Shown in pieces: positions 63,415 through 64,000 of a DNA stretch of 64,000 nt; position 1 is the first letter of the stretch, and every line of letters begins with the position of its first letter. The DNA is taken from the NCBI RefSeq assembly GCF_027923465.1, contig NZ_BRLB01000002.1:248001-312000 (forward strand), in the 5' to 3' direction. The notes under the pieces were generated by a model. The model did no database searches, was not told the DNA's origin, and was given only the letters and a program-made list of their open reading frames with translations. This stretch comes from Vallitalea longa. Its GTDB lineage: Bacteria > Bacillota > Clostridia > Lachnospirales > Vallitaleaceae. Both the position numbers and the translations under genes were made by a program.

Positions 63415-64000
63415 CTACCCACCTTGTAATTCAATCTCTTTTAGCTGCCTTTGATATTCAGCTTGTGTTATTTTCCCAGCATCATATAGCATTCTTAGAT
63501 CTAATTTTTGCTGATAGAGTTCGTATTGCTTTCCATCCGTTTGGTCATAGTTAATAAAACCACTTACAGGCTTCTCCTGTTTCGCCTTTGGTTTCACTCT
63601 ATTAGCATATGTACCTTCCAGTATCTTGACAGGATTATCACTCTTAAGTAGCCAGTCGAAGTTACAAGCACACCATATCCCATCTCTACCGGTTAAGAAA
63701 TCACTTGATTCTGTCATTTGAAATATTCTAGTGAAGCGTTCAATGTCTTTATCTATGACCTTTGATTCATAGACTTTCTTAATAGCCTTCTTACGCTTAT
63801 CGGTTAGTTTTAATACTTTTGGTAAAGATACACATGTTTCATGGTATGTGTCTACAATTTCTTGATAGAGATTTTTTGTTTCTTTTGGTGCTTCTTCTGG
63901 CTCGTCTGATTTACTATATATATTATTACTTGTATTATTATATTTTGTATTACTCTCTTCACAGTTTTCCGAAGGGGGGTAATCGACATCTCGAAGGGGG
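63415..64000 (-). CDS. Phage replisome organizer-type protein, 5' end outside the window
   Basis: The C-terminal 194 residues are visible; the frame is open to the window edge. The sequence LPKVLKLTDKRKKAIKKVYE, then ERFTRIFQMTESSDFLTGRD and ACNFDWLLKSDNPVKILEGT, is the hallmark C-terminus of phage replication proteins of the replisome organizer/DnaD-like group in Clostridia. The tail is Gln-rich. The N-terminal DNA-binding domain should lie beyond 64000. An internal Met at 63717 is not the start. Confidence 0.82.
   Translation of the reverse strand, partial: PLRDVDYPPSENCEESNTKYNNTSNNIYSKSDEPEEAPKETKNLYQEIVDTYHETCVSLPKVLKLTDKRKKAIKKVYESKVIDKDIERFTRIFQMTESSDFLTGRDGIWCACNFDWLLKSDNPVKILEGTYANRVKPKAKQEKPVSGFINYDQTDGKQYELYQQKLDLRMLYDAGKITQAEYQRQLKEIELQGG

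Noticed and set aside
1-64000. tRNA, rRNA or CRISPR loci
   Set aside because: No cloverleaf-like GC-rich segment, rRNA-like block or repeat-spacer array was seen in any gap.

Overview
The window is low-GC DNA from a motile Gram-positive anaerobe, most likely a member of Clostridia. This is inferred from the AT-rich codon use, the CodY repressor, the FliY (CheC-FliN type) switch protein, a flbD-motA-motB block inside the fla operon and the dprA-topA-codY-flgB gene order. The species cannot be named from sequence reading alone. Almost every gene is on the minus strand, so transcription runs from high to low coordinates.

Region 1 (1-23058) is one long fla/che operon of 28 genes, read flgB, flgC, fliE, fliF, fliG, fliH, fliI, fliJ, a MotE-like gene, fliK, flgD, a small flagellar operon gene, flgE, flbD, motA, motB, fliL, fliM, fliY, cheY, fliO, fliP, fliQ, fliR, flhB, flhA, flhF and a partial flhG. 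It encodes rod and hook parts, MS ring, switch, export ATPase complex, export gate, stator and the FlhF/FlhG placement pair. A sigma-A-like promoter precedes flgB. A stable hairpin lies between flgE and flbD.

Region 2 (23059-30537) is chromosomal housekeeping: codY with its own promoter and terminator, topA, dprA, a FemAB-type peptidoglycan aminoacyltransferase overlapping a divergent alanine-racemase-like gene, and the 3' part of comM.

Region 3 (about 30535 to the end of the window) is a prophage inserted into comM. The ComM reading frame is cut just upstream of its conserved Cys-Pro-Cys-Gly motif. The other prophage end lies beyond base 64000. Next to the junction is a very AT-rich accessory block (30871-37730) of three large genes: a membrane protein of unknown family, a phospholipase-D-type nuclease carrying NUMOD-like DNA-binding modules, and a membrane-anchored KAP-type P-loop NTPase. 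Then come lysis genes (a holin-like gene with an internal amber codon, an amidase endolysin, a holin), tail genes (a baseplate protein with seven repeats, tail proteins, tape measure, and a tail assembly chaperone pair with a clear -1 slippery site), head and packaging genes of HK97 type (connector genes, capsid, protease, a portal with an apparent ATA start, large terminase, two candidate small terminases, an HNH-kinase fusion), a tyrosine recombinase with a damaged 5' end, an ArpU-like late regulator, an ASCH protein, a two-gene cassette on the opposite strand with its own promoter and terminator, and early genes (adenine methylase, PAPS-reductase-like protein, replisome organizer).

The strongest candidates for something undescribed are the PLD-NUMOD nuclease, its KAP NTPase and membrane-protein neighbours, the plus-strand two-gene cassette, and the prophage's position in a transformation gene, which could make ComM function depend on excision.
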